Assembly (NCBI RefSeq): GCF_019145475.1
Contig: NZ_JAHTKI010000001.1
Coordinates: 434,001 to 498,000, forward strand
Length of the DNA: 64,000 nt
Source: Pseudomonas botevensis
GTDB lineage: Bacteria > Pseudomonadota > Gammaproteobacteria > Pseudomonadales > Pseudomonadaceae
Reading direction: 5' to 3'
The position numbers and the translations under genes were made by a program. Every line of letters begins with the position of its first letter. The first letter of the stretch is position 1. The notes beneath the pieces are model-generated. The model ran no database searches. It saw only the letters and a program-made list of their open reading frames with translations, and had not been told where the DNA came from. Positions 54,601 to 63,453 of the stretch are shown in pieces.

Positions 54601-55026
54601 ATGCGTTATCTACAAGTGATTGCTCAGGATCGATGGGGCACGGGGGGCGGAAACACGGTTCAACTGCGATTTCATGAAGGCGAGCGCGGGTTGCGCGAAC
54701 CCACCGAGCGCGAGCAGGTGCAATTGCGCAGCTTCGTCAGGACCTACCTCAAATGTGCCTGGTTCAACGAAGGTGAGGGGCAGGCGCGGCACCTGCGGAT
54801 TTTCGCCCTGAACCCACGGGGCGATGGCACACCGGAGTCGGTCAGGCTGCACTTTCATCAAGGTGAAACCATCGCCTACAAAGCCGCCGTCCATGACCTG
54901 GACAATGATGGCGGCTTCGAGGTGGTGCTCTGTTCCGATGTCGACAACGATGGCCGCGCCAACCGCACGGATCGCAGTCGCGTGACTGCACTGGTCAAAC
55001 AGTTTCTCAAGCTTGGCTGGTTTTAG
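54601..55026 (+). CDS. Small Asp-rich protein with internal duplication and dockerin/EF-hand-like motif
   Basis: 141-residue protein with no signal peptide. Two similar halves are visible. TVQLRFHEGERG...LRSFVRTYLKCAWF (about 18-56) matches SVRLHFHQGET...VTALVKQFLKLGWF (about 78-141). The second half carries two Asp-rich loops, HDLDNDGGFEVVL and SDVDNDGRANRTDRSRV. The latter closely follows the calcium-loop pattern DxDxDGxxxxxD of dockerin/EF-hand sites. I do not recognise the family. It overlaps the convergent GTPase gene by 4 bases, and its RBS lies in a strong hairpin. Confidence 0.72.
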   Translation: MRYLQVIAQDRWGTGGGNTVQLRFHEGERGLREPTEREQVQLRSFVRTYLKCAWFNEGEGQARHLRIFALNPRGDGTPESVRLHFHQGETIAYKAAVHDLDNDGGFEVVLCSDVDNDGRANRTDRSRVTALVKQFLKLGWF

Positions 55027-56408
55027 GCTTCGAGCACCTTGTCCACCAGACCGTCGATCTGTTCCTGGCGCTGGGCCTGGCTCAGTTTCGGATGCGGGTT
55101 GAGCGACGACCATTGCGGATGCGCCCGGGCGATGTTCAGCGCTTCGGGCAGCTTGCCTTCGCGCCAGGTCTTGTCCTGCGGGGTGGCGAGCTGAATGCTG
55201 TCCAGCGCCGCGTGCCCGCGGGCGTTCAACGCTTGCAGCAGTTGCCGTTGTCGCAAAGCGAGCAGGCGCAACACATTGTCGTCGACGGTGAGTTCGCGCT
55301 GGCCCTTGAGTTTGCCGAGCAGGCGATTGCCATAGCTGCGAGCGGTTTGCAGCGCCCCTCCGGCAATCGCCCCGGCCAGTGCTGCCGCGCCAAGGGTGAT
55401 ACCGCCCACCAGCAGATCCACCCCGGCTCCGGCCGCCGCGCCGGCAGCGATGCCACCGCCGACCCGCACGCCGAGTTGCTTGAGGGTTTCCGGGTTGAAC
55501 AGGTCATCGCCCCAACGGCCGTCGAGCAACGGCAGGTCACTGGCGGCGGCGTCCTGCGGACGGAAGGCGTAGAGCTTGAGCAGCGCTTCGACGCAACGCT
55601 GTTCACGCTGACGCACGGCTTTGCGCAGCTCGCTGATGGCGTGCTGTTCCTGTTCGGCGGCACTGACCACGCTGCGTCGGCACGCCGCGCAATCGATCAG
55701 CAGCTCGGCAATCAACCGCGCTGCGCTTTGCTGGCGGGCCTCGCGTTGCGCCAGTTGATCGGCGATCAGGCGCTCCAGTTGCGGGCGGGCATTTTCCAGC
55801 AGCAACGCGAGGCTTTCGTACAGCCGCCGTTCGCCATCCTCCGGCGGGGCGACGCTGTCGAAGCGCACCAGCGCATGCAGACCGAGACGGGCCAGGGCTT
55901 CACGCCAGTCCGGTTCGCGGTGATTGGCGCTGCTGACAAAGTTCAGCACCGGCAGCAGCGGCTTGCCGCAACTGGCGAGCACTTGCAGCTCATCGCGGTA
56001 CTTGGCGAGCACCGGTTCGCGGGCGTCGATCACATACAGGCCGGCATCGGAGTCGAGCAGTTGGCGCAGCACCTTGGCTTCCTGTTCGAAACGCTGGCGG
56101 GCTTCGCTGCCATCGAGAAACCGCGCCAGCCGCGCCGGGCCATCGAGGCGCTCACCGGGACGCTCCAGGCGTTCGAGAAAATCCAGCAGGGCGATGGCGT
56201 CTTCCAGGCCGGGGGTGTCGTAGAGGTCGAGCAGCGGCTCGCCATCCACCGACAGCCGCGCGCCTTCGACGTGCCGGGTGGTGCTCGGCCGGTGGGAGAC
56301 TTCACCGAAGCCGACATCGCGAGTGAGGGTTCGCAGCAGCGACGTCTTGCCGACGTTGGTGTGGCCGACCACCGCCAGTTTCAGCGGCGCTTTCCAGGCA
56401 TCAGTCAT
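55023..56408 (-). CDS. DUF3482 domain GTPase
   Basis: 461-residue GTP-binding protein. G1 is VVGHTNVGKTSLLRTL, switch/G2 is RPSTTRHVEG, G3 is DTPG in LYDTPGLEDAI, and a plausible G4-like LNF segment follows. The C-terminal DUF3482 region has a Gly/Ala-rich hydrophobic stretch (GGGIAAGAAAGAGVDLLVGG) that may insert in a membrane. Its function is unknown. It overlaps the upstream DUF2868 gene by 8 bases, and the two are cotranslated. Confidence 0.85.
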   Translation of the reverse strand: MTDAWKAPLKLAVVGHTNVGKTSLLRTLTRDVGFGEVSHRPSTTRHVEGARLSVDGEPLLDLYDTPGLEDAIALLDFLERLERPGERLDGPARLARFLDGSEARQRFEQEAKVLRQLLDSDAGLYVIDAREPVLAKYRDELQVLASCGKPLLPVLNFVSSANHREPDWREALARLGLHALVRFDSVAPPEDGERRLYESLALLLENARPQLERLIADQLAQREARQQSAARLIAELLIDCAACRRSVVSAAEQEQHAISELRKAVRQREQRCVEALLKLYAFRPQDAAASDLPLLDGRWGDDLFNPETLKQLGVRVGGGIAAGAAAGAGVDLLVGGITLGAAALAGAIAGGALQTARSYGNRLLGKLKGQRELTVDDNVLRLLALRQRQLLQALNARGHAALDSIQLATPQDKTWREGKLPEALNIARAHPQWSSLNPHPKLSQAQRQEQIDGLVDKVLEA

Positions 56409-57774
56409 GACCGCTCTCCAGCCAGTTCAACGGCGCGCAATCGGCGAACGGCAGCTCCAGTTGCTGCAGCGCCACATGCCAGTCACCCAGCCGTTCGGCA
56501 TCCAGTGCCTGCCCCGGCGGCGCCTGCAGCAGCCAGACGCGGGTGGCGGCGGCATTGCGCGCCAGCTCGGCGATCAGCGCCAGGCTGCCGCGATCCGGCG
56601 AGCGTCGGGGATCACAGGCGATTGCCAGGCGCGCCGGCGGGAAGCTGCTCAGTTGTTCGAGCAGTTTGTGCCGGGATTCGCGGCTGTCGAGGATGCCGGC
56701 GTCACTGACATTTTTCGCCAGGGTCGGCGGCCATGGGCGCTGATCGTCGAGTTCGATGGCGACCAGCAGCGCGCCCTCGCTGGTGAGTTCGCTGACGCCG
56801 CTTTCGACCCGATGCAATTGTTCGGGCGCCGCATCGTTGATGCCCAAGCGTTCGCTGGTCGGCATCAGGCGTTCGCGCAATTGCGCATAGCCGGGCAGAT
56901 TCAAGTCCAGGCGCAGCGCGGCTTTGCCGCTGTTCCAGCGCCAGAAGCACAATAACGCCAACAGCAGGCGCGGCAGCACGCCGTAGACCACCAGCACCCC
57001 CACCAGCCAGGTGGCCCAGGCCTGACGGGCGCTTTCGATGTTCAACGCGCTGTCGCCGCTGGCGCGGATCATCGCCTCGGTCGGCACGTTGAAACCGAGC
57101 AGCGCCGGCAGGGCGCCTAAGGCCTGGGTCATGCTGATAAAGGTGTCGCCGCTGAGAATCGTGGTTTCCCAGACGAAGCCATAGCGCCGGGTCGCCATCA
57201 GCGTCAGCAGCAGCACGAGGGCGCTGAGCATCGCCAGCAGCCACAGGCCGTTGACCAGCGTGCCGAGCGCCCAGCGGTTGAGTTTTTGTCTTTGCAGCAG
57301 GAGTAACAGCGCCGGTGCCAGTTGCGCGGCCTTGGCATCGCGGGCGAGTTTTTCGCTGAGCCACAGCCACAAACGGCCGAGCGTCGCGCCGTGTTCGCCG
57401 GCAAACAGCAGTCCGAATGCCCAACTGATCAGCAGGATCAGATTCAACCCGAGCAGGCTGCCCAAGGCCCAGAACACATTGACCGGTGTCTGGCCCAGGG
57501 CCGCGAACGCCAGACCGGCGCCGCTCAACACTGCCAGGATCGTCAGCAGCACCAGTGCCAGCCGCGCGCCTTGCAGCCAGTGCCGCAACGCGGTGCCGAG
57601 GCCGTCGCGCTCGGCCAGCCACACCGCCCGGCGCTGGATGCGGCCCGGCAGATCACCACCGGCCGCGCGGGCCAGGCGATTGGCTTCCAGATCCTCCAGC
57701 GGCCCGGCGTGTTCCTCGCGCAGGCGGATGGTTTCGGTGAGCCAGAGGTTTTGCAGTGGAGTCAGTTCAGTCAC
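56401..57774 (-). CDS. DUF2868 membrane protein
   Basis: 457-residue protein starting at GTG (57774) with a gggaag SD. It has four main hydrophobic segments (about 68-88, 95-118, 168-192 and 257-278) and a soluble C-terminal domain (about 300-457). The DUF2868 family is found almost only with the DUF3482 GTPase, as here. This suggests one functional unit: a GTPase regulating, or regulated by, a membrane partner. The function is unknown. Confidence 0.82.
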   Translation of the reverse strand: MTELTPLQNLWLTETIRLREEHAGPLEDLEANRLARAAGGDLPGRIQRRAVWLAERDGLGTALRHWLQGARLALVLLTILAVLSGAGLAFAALGQTPVNVFWALGSLLGLNLILLISWAFGLLFAGEHGATLGRLWLWLSEKLARDAKAAQLAPALLLLLQRQKLNRWALGTLVNGLWLLAMLSALVLLLTLMATRRYGFVWETTILSGDTFISMTQALGALPALLGFNVPTEAMIRASGDSALNIESARQAWATWLVGVLVVYGVLPRLLLALLCFWRWNSGKAALRLDLNLPGYAQLRERLMPTSERLGINDAAPEQLHRVESGVSELTSEGALLVAIELDDQRPWPPTLAKNVSDAGILDSRESRHKLLEQLSSFPPARLAIACDPRRSPDRGSLALIAELARNAAATRVWLLQAPPGQALDAERLGDWHVALQQLELPFADCAPLNWLESGHD

Positions 57775-57859
57775 GCGGCTTCCCGTCGCTTAATCGAGCC
57801 GTGAGCATAACCGCTGTGGCGCTTATCGGGTCAAGCGAGGCTCTGGTATCCTCGCCGGC

Positions 57860-58372
57860 ATGACTAAATCACTCCCCCTCAGCCTGATCGCAGCCCTCGG
57901 TGAAAACCGCGTGATCGGCGTCGACAACAGCATGCCCTGGCACCTGCCGGGGGACTTCAAATACTTCAAGGCGACGACCCTCGGCAAGCCGATCATCATG
58001 GGCCGCAAGACCTGGGATTCCCTCGGCCGGCCGCTGCCGGGCCGTTTGAACATCGTGGTCAGCCGTCAGGCCGGTCTGGTGCTGGAGGGCGCAGAAGTCT
58101 ATTCGTCGCTGGAAGCTGCGGTGGTTCGCGCCGAAGCCTGGGCCAAAGAACAAGGCGTCGATGAGCTGATGCTGATTGGCGGCGCGCAGTTGTATGCGCA
58201 GGGGCTGGCGCAGGCCGATCGTCTGTATCTGACCCGTGTGGCGCTGAGCCCGGAAGGGGATGCGTGGTTTCCGGAGTTTGATCCGGCGCAGTGGAAACTG
58301 GTTTCCAACGTCGAGAATCCGCCTGAGGGCGACAAACCGGCTTACAACTTTGAAGTATGGGAAAAAGCCTGA
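57860..58372 (+). CDS. folA: Dihydrofolate reductase FolA
   Basis: 170-residue NADPH enzyme regenerating tetrahydrofolate after ThyA. It has the family motifs SLIAALGENRVIGVDNSMPW, HLPGDFKYFKATTLGKPIIM and GRKTWDSLGRPLPGR. The active-site acid is Asp in the LPGDFK segment. It is divergent from the DUF2868 gene, with an 85-base promoter gap. A REP pair follows. Confidence 0.96.
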   Translation: MTKSLPLSLIAALGENRVIGVDNSMPWHLPGDFKYFKATTLGKPIIMGRKTWDSLGRPLPGRLNIVVSRQAGLVLEGAEVYSSLEAAVVRAEAWAKEQGVDELMLIGGAQLYAQGLAQADRLYLTRVALSPEGDAWFPEFDPAQWKLVSNVENPPEGDKPAYNFEVWEKA

Positions 58373-58380
58373 CAGCTTCA

Positions 58381-58440
58381 TGAGCAAACCCGCTCCCACA
58401 TTGGAATGCCTTTCCCTGTGGGAGCGGGCCTGCTCGCGAA
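58381..58440. repeat. Inverted REP pair after folA
   Basis: Minus-oriented REP 58381-58400 (tgagcaaacccgctcccaca) and plus-oriented REP 58417-58440 with a 16-base spacer, in the convergent folA-tcyP gap. Confidence 0.85.
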
Positions 58441-58465
58441 AAGACCCGCTCAGACGCTGAAAAAC

Positions 58466-59857
58466 TTAAGCCTGCGCCAGTTCCGCATGCTCATCGGCCT
58501 CCAGCAGCGCCTTGTCGGTCTGCTGCATCACCTGGCTGGTGATCGCCCCGGCGGTGATCGAACCGCTCACGTTCAACGCCGTACGACCCATGTCGATCAA
58601 CGGCTCGACCGAAATCAGCAACGCCACCAGCGATACCGGCAAGCCCATTGCCGGCAGCACGATCAGCGCGGCGAACGTCGCACCGCCACCCACGCCCGCC
58701 ACACCGGCCGAACTCAGGGTCACAATCGCCACCAGCGTCGCGATCCACAGTGGGTCCAGCGGGTTGATGCCGACCGTCGGTGCAACCATCACCGCCAGCA
58801 TGGCCGGGTACAGACCGGCGCAACCGTTCTGGCCGATGGTCGCACCGAACGAGGCGGCGAAACTCGCCACCGATTGCGGAATCCCCAGGCGACGGGTCTG
58901 CGCTTCGATGCTCAGCGGAATGCTCGCGGCGCTGGAGCGGCTGGTGAACGCGAAGGTCAGCACCGGCCAGATCTTGCGGAAGAAACGCAGCGGATTGATC
59001 CCGGCGGCCGAGACCAGCACGCCGTGTACCACGAACATCAGGCCCAGGCCGAGGTACGACACCACCACAAAACTGCCGAGCTTGATGATGTCTTGCAGGT
59101 TGGAACCGGCGACGACTTTGGTCATCAGCGCCAGTACGCCGTACGGGGTCAGTTTCATCACCAGACGTACCAGGCGCATCACCCAGGCTTGCAGGGTGTC
59201 GATGGCGTTGATCACTTTCTGACCTTTCTCGACGTCATCCTTGAGCAGTTGCAGCGCGGCAACGCCCATGAACGCGGCGAAGATCACCACGCTGATGATC
59301 GAGGTCGGCTTGGCCCGCGCCAGATCGGCGAACGGGTTCTGCGGGATGAACGACAACAGCAGTTGCGGCACATTCAGGTCGGCGACCTTGCCGGCGTAAT
59401 CGGTCTGGATGGTTTGCAGGCGCGCCATTTCCTGGGTGCCGGCCACCAGGCCTTCGGCGGTGAGGCCGAACAGGTTGGTCAGGCCGATACCGATCAGCGC
59501 CGCGATGGCCGTGGTGAACAGCAGCGTGCCGATGGTCAGGAAGCTGATCTTGCCCAGCGACGAGGCATTGTGCAGACGGGCCACGGCGCTGAGGATCGAG
59601 GCGAACACCAGCGGGATCACGATCATTTGCAGCAGTTGCACGTAACCGTTGCCGACCAGATCGAACCAGCCGATCGAGGCTTTCAGCACTGGGTTGCCGG
59701 CGCCGTAAATGGTGTGCAGCACCACACCGAACAACACGCCCAGCACCAGCGCGAGCAAGACTTTTTTCGCCAGGCTCCAAGAGGTATGGCGGGTTTGCGC
59801 CAGACCGAAGAGCAGGGCGAGGAACACCAGCAGATTGAGGATCAGCGGCAGATTCAT
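58466..59857 (-). CDS. tcyP: L-cystine sodium/proton symporter TcyP
   Basis: 463-residue inner-membrane symporter of the dicarboxylate:cation (DAACS) family, TcyP/YdjN branch, importing cystine. It has several hydrophobic helices. The re-entrant-loop motif [23 protein letters not shown] and the [17 protein letters not shown] segment (in place of the usual NMDGT) are typical of this branch, and [19 protein letters not shown] follows. The start has a tggag SD. It adds to the sulfur-scavenging theme with ssu. Confidence 0.9.
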   Translation of the reverse strand: MNLPLILNLLVFLALLFGLAQTRHTSWSLAKKVLLALVLGVLFGVVLHTIYGAGNPVLKASIGWFDLVGNGYVQLLQMIVIPLVFASILSAVARLHNASSLGKISFLTIGTLLFTTAIAALIGIGLTNLFGLTAEGLVAGTQEMARLQTIQTDYAGKVADLNVPQLLLSFIPQNPFADLARAKPTSIISVVIFAAFMGVAALQLLKDDVEKGQKVINAIDTLQAWVMRLVRLVMKLTPYGVLALMTKVVAGSNLQDIIKLGSFVVVSYLGLGLMFVVHGVLVSAAGINPLRFFRKIWPVLTFAFTSRSSAASIPLSIEAQTRRLGIPQSVASFAASFGATIGQNGCAGLYPAMLAVMVAPTVGINPLDPLWIATLVAIVTLSSAGVAGVGGGATFAALIVLPAMGLPVSLVALLISVEPLIDMGRTALNVSGSITAGAITSQVMQQTDKALLEADEHAELAQA

Positions 59858-60109
59858 GGGATCTCCAGGAAAGACTTTGCCAACAGCCTTCCGGGGCTGT
59901 TGCGAACCGGCAAGCCTAACAGTTTGATTTGCAATGAATTAATACCGAAATCGCAGGGCGTCCGTCGTTTTTGGAATAAGCGCGTGTCGCTGTCGGGGAT
60001 GCAACTGGCGTGAAAGGGACGTGGGCGGTCGCTGACAGACGAGAACTGTCACACGGATTTGTTAGCGTCGATCTCTTTGAACCTGTCTCTTTCAACAAGG
60101 GGAATGCCG
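59858..60109. promoter_or_regulatory. Divergent tcyP/pchP-like promoter gap
   Basis: This 252-base gap holds promoters for both divergent genes. gacagacgagaactgtcaca (about 60034-60053) contains an imperfect dyad (gacag/ctgtc), a possible operator for the phosphatase gene. Nothing else is recognisable. Confidence 0.35.
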
Positions 60110-61165
60110 ATGAAGTTCGCACCGAAATTTCTGGCTGTCGCACTCTGCCTGAGCCTGGCCGGCCAGGCTTTTGCCACCGACCTGAAACACTGGCCGGCGG
60201 ATCAGGCCAAGGCACTGGACGCGATGATCGCGGCCAACGCCAACAAAGGTAACTACGCGGTGTTCGACATGGACAACACCAGCTATCGCTACGATCTTGA
60301 AGAGTCGTTGCTGCCGTTCATGGAGAACAAGGGCCTGATCACCCGCGACAAACTCGACCCTTCCCTGAAACTGATGCCGTTCAAGGACACCGCCGACCAC
60401 AAGGAAAGCCTGTTCAGTTACTACTACCGCCTCTGCGAAGTTGACGACATGGTCTGCTACCCGTGGGTGGCGCAGGTGTTCTCCGGCTTCACCCTCAAGG
60501 AACTCAAGGGCTACGTCGATGAGCTGATGGCCTCGGGCAAACCGGTGCCGGCGACCTATTACGAAGGCGATGTGGTGAAGAACCTCGATGTTCAGCCGCC
60601 GAAAATCTTCACCGGGCAAAAAGAGCTGTACAACAAGCTGATGGAGAACGGCATCGAGGTCTACGTGATGACTGCCGCTTCCGAAGAGCTGGTGCGGATG
60701 GTCGCGGCCGATCCGAAGTATGGCTACAACGTCAAACCGCAGAACGTCATCGGCGTGACCACCCTGCTGAAAAACCGCGAGACCGGCGAACTGACCACGG
60801 CGCGCAAGCAGATCACCGCCGGCAAGTATGACGAGAAGGCCAACCTCGGCCTCGAACTGACCCCGTACCTGTGGACGCCGGCCACCTGGATGGCCGGCAA
60901 GCACGCGGCGATCCTGACCTACATCGACGAGTGGAAAAAACCGGTGCTGGTGGGCGGCGACACCCCGAGCAGCGACGGCTACATGCTGTTCCACGATGTC
61001 GACGTGGCCAAGGGCGGCATCCACTTGTGGGTCAACCGCAAGGACAAGTACATGACCCAGCTCAACGGCATGATGGCCAAGCACGCGGCGGCCCAGGCCA
61101 AGGAAGGGTTGCCGGTCACGGCGGACAAGAACTGGGTGATCGTCAAGCCGGAAGAGATTCAGTAA
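60110..61165 (+). CDS. pchP: Exported HAD phosphatase, phosphorylcholine phosphatase-like (PchP)
   Basis: 351-residue periplasmic phosphatase. The signal peptide (MKFAPKFLAVALCLSLAGQAFA) is followed by HAD motif I VFDMDNTSYRYDLEES, motif II VMTAASEE and motif III/IV VGGDTPSSDGYML. Length and motifs match P. aeruginosa PchP, which releases choline from phosphorylcholine derived from phospholipase C. The choline-binding residues cannot be checked without alignment. The start at 60110 is chosen for aagggga spacing; 60104 is an alternative. Confidence 0.85.
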   Translation: MKFAPKFLAVALCLSLAGQAFATDLKHWPADQAKALDAMIAANANKGNYAVFDMDNTSYRYDLEESLLPFMENKGLITRDKLDPSLKLMPFKDTADHKESLFSYYYRLCEVDDMVCYPWVAQVFSGFTLKELKGYVDELMASGKPVPATYYEGDVVKNLDVQPPKIFTGQKELYNKLMENGIEVYVMTAASEELVRMVAADPKYGYNVKPQNVIGVTTLLKNRETGELTTARKQITAGKYDEKANLGLELTPYLWTPATWMAGKHAAILTYIDEWKKPVLVGGDTPSSDGYMLFHDVDVAKGGIHLWVNRKDKYMTQLNGMMAKHAAAQAKEGLPVTADKNWVIVKPEEIQ

Positions 61166-61178
61166 GCACCCTGAATTC

Positions 61179-61269
61179 TGTGGGAGCGGGCTTGCTCGCG
61201 AAGGGGTCGTACCAGTCTGCAGACAGGTTGGCTGACCCTCCGCTTTCGTGAGCAATCCCGCTCCCGCAG
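61179..61269. repeat. Inverted REP pair (REPIN-like, 91 bases)
   Basis: Plus-oriented REP 61179-61202 (tgtgggagcgggcttgctcg cgaa) and minus-oriented REP 61245-61269 with 42 bases between. It is the largest REP doublet in the window. Confidence 0.85.
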
Positions 61270-61300
61270 TTTTGATTTCCGTCTGAGGGATTTGGGTCAG

Positions 61301-61339
61301 ACACAAAAATGCCCCGCACTTGGCGGGGCATTTTTGTGT
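61301..61339. terminator. Bidirectional terminator between pchP and ilvD
   Basis: Perfect 17-base inverted repeat (61301-61317 and 61323-61339; GC core gccccgc, A/T flanks) with a 5-base loop. It serves both convergent genes. Confidence 0.93.
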
Positions 61340-61353
61340 TCAACGGTTAAGCA

Positions 61354-63195
61354 TCACAGCCCGTCGAGCATCGCCTTGTTACGCACGGCACCCTTGTCGG
61401 CGCTGGTCGCCAGCAGGGCGTAGGCCTTGAGGGCGGTGGTGACTTTGCGTGGACGCTTCTCGACCGGTTTCCAGCCTTTCTTGTCCTGCTCGACCCGGCG
61501 CGCGGCCAGTTCTTCGTCGCTGATCAACAGGTTGATCGAGCGGTTCGGGATGTCGATCAACACCTTGTCACCGTCCTGCACCAGACCAATCGCACCGCCG
61601 GCTGCGGCTTCTGGCGAAGCGTGGCCGATGGACAGACCGGAAGTACCGCCGGAGAAACGGCCGTCGGTGAGCAGGGCACAGGCTTTGCCCAGGCCTTTGG
61701 ATTTCAGGTACGAGGTCGGGTAGAGCATTTCCTGCATGCCCGGGCCGCCTTTCGGGCCTTCGTAGCGAATGATGACGATGTCGCCTTCCTTCACTTCATC
61801 GGCGAGGATGCCGCGCACGGCGCTGTCCTGGCTTTCGAAGATCTTCGCGTTGCCTTCGAACACATGGATCGACTCGTCGACACCGGCGGTTTTCACCACG
61901 CAGCCATCGAGGGCGATGTTGCCGTACAGCACGGCCAGGCCACCCTCTTTCGAGTAGGCGTGTTCGAAACTGCGGATGCAGCCGTTTTCACGGTCGTCGT
62001 CCAGGGTTTCCCAACGGGTCGACTGGCTGAACGCGGTCTGGGTCGGAATGCCCGCCGGGCCGGCCTTGAAGAAGTGGTGCACGGCTTCATCGCTGGTCTG
62101 GGTGATGTCCCACTTGGCGATGGCTTCTTCCATGCTGCGGCTGTGTACGGTCGGCAGGTCGGTGTGCAGCAGGCCGCCACGGGCCAGCGAACCGAGGATG
62201 CTGAAAATGCCACCGGCGCGGTGCACGTCTTCCATGTGGTACTTCTGGATGTTCGGCGCGACCTTGCACAGTTGCGGCACCTGGCGCGACAGGCGATCGA
62301 TGTCACGCAGGTCGAAAGCGATTTCGGCTTCCTGGGCAGCGGCCAGCAGGTGCAGGATGGTGTTGGTCGAACCGCCCATGGCGATGTCGAGCATCATCGC
62401 GTTCTCGAACGCCTTGAAGTTGGCGATGTTGCGCGGCAGTACCGACTCGTCGTTCTCGCCGTAGTAACGCTTGCACAGCTCGACGATGGTGCGGCCGGCC
62501 TGCAGGAACAGTTGCTCGCGGTCGCTGTGGGTGGCGAGGGTCGAACCGTTGCCCGGCAGCGCGAGGCCCAGGGCTTCGGTCAGGCAGTTCATCGAGTTGG
62601 CGGTGAACATGCCGGAGCACGAACCGCAGGTCGGGCAGGCGCTGCGCTCGTACTCGGCAACCTTCTCGTCAGAAGCGCTGGAGTCGGCGGCGATCACCAT
62701 GGCGTCGACGAGGTCGAGACCGTGGCTGGCCAGTTTGGTCTTGCCGGCTTCCATCGGGCCGCCGGACACGAAGATCACTGGAATGTTCAGGCGCAGGGCG
62801 GCCATGAGCATGCCCGGGGTGATCTTGTCGCAGTTGGAGATACACACGATGGCGTCGGCGCAGTGGGCGTTGACCATGTACTCGACGGAGTCGGCGATGA
62901 TCTCGCGGCTCGGCAGCGAATACAGCATGCCGTCATGGCCCATGGCGATGCCGTCATCCACGGCGATGGTGTTGAATTCTTTCGCGACGCCACCGGCGCG
63001 TTCGATTTCGCGGGCAACCAGTTGGCCCAGATCCTTCAGGTGCACATGGCCCGGTACGAACTGGGTGAAGGAGTTGGCAATCGCGATGATCGGCTTCTTG
63101 AAGTCGTCATCTTTCATCCCGGTGGCGCGCCACAGTGCGCGGGCGCCGGCCATGTTGCGGCCGTGGGTGGATGTTTTCGAGCGGTAATCTGGCAT
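61354..63195 (-). CDS. ilvD: Dihydroxy-acid dehydratase IlvD
   Basis: 613-residue Fe-S enzyme for valine and isoleucine synthesis. The cluster cysteines are in [16 protein letters not shown] and the [22 protein letters not shown] block, and the [18 protein letters not shown]-terminal signature is present. The start has ggagtg upstream. With ilvA in this window, it supplies the branched-chain pathway. Confidence 0.97.
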   Translation of the reverse strand: MPDYRSKTSTHGRNMAGARALWRATGMKDDDFKKPIIAIANSFTQFVPGHVHLKDLGQLVAREIERAGGVAKEFNTIAVDDGIAMGHDGMLYSLPSREIIADSVEYMVNAHCADAIVCISNCDKITPGMLMAALRLNIPVIFVSGGPMEAGKTKLASHGLDLVDAMVIAADSSASDEKVAEYERSACPTCGSCSGMFTANSMNCLTEALGLALPGNGSTLATHSDREQLFLQAGRTIVELCKRYYGENDESVLPRNIANFKAFENAMMLDIAMGGSTNTILHLLAAAQEAEIAFDLRDIDRLSRQVPQLCKVAPNIQKYHMEDVHRAGGIFSILGSLARGGLLHTDLPTVHSRSMEEAIAKWDITQTSDEAVHHFFKAGPAGIPTQTAFSQSTRWETLDDDRENGCIRSFEHAYSKEGGLAVLYGNIALDGCVVKTAGVDESIHVFEGNAKIFESQDSAVRGILADEVKEGDIVIIRYEGPKGGPGMQEMLYPTSYLKSKGLGKACALLTDGRFSGGTSGLSIGHASPEAAAGGAIGLVQDGDKVLIDIPNRSINLLISDEELAARRVEQDKKGWKPVEKRPRKVTTALKAYALLATSADKGAVRNKAMLDGL

Positions 63196-63453
63196 GGAGC
63201 ACTCCGGGCGGCTAATCAGGTACTAAAGGGGAGTGAGCTTCTATTGACGTCCGGAACACGCGGAAAAATGGCCGTGTGTCCGTCAGTTGCCGATGACGTT
63301 GCGGGATCGCCGCTAGCCTCAGCCCGAGCTCATAAACCCGCCGGGGGATGAATGGCGATGAATCTGGCGATTCTACACCGCTGGCGTCTGGAGGGAATGG
63401 CGCAAAGCGTTGTTCCAGTGCTGACGAAGCGTGCGAAATGACGACCGGCAGGA
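63196..63453. other. Intergenic region upstream of ilvD
   Basis: No gene or repeat is recognised in these 258 bases. It must hold the ilvD promoter on the minus strand and the 3' end region of the neighbouring MFS gene. No clear terminator or leader-peptide attenuator was seen. Confidence 0.4.

Noticed and set aside
58406..60013. 535-codon frame antisense to tcyP
   Set aside because: His/Gln/Arg-rich shadow crossing the REP pair and tcyP; no real-protein features.
61621..63351. 576-codon open frame antisense to ilvD
   Set aside because: Shadow of a certain gene; composition typical of antisense translation.
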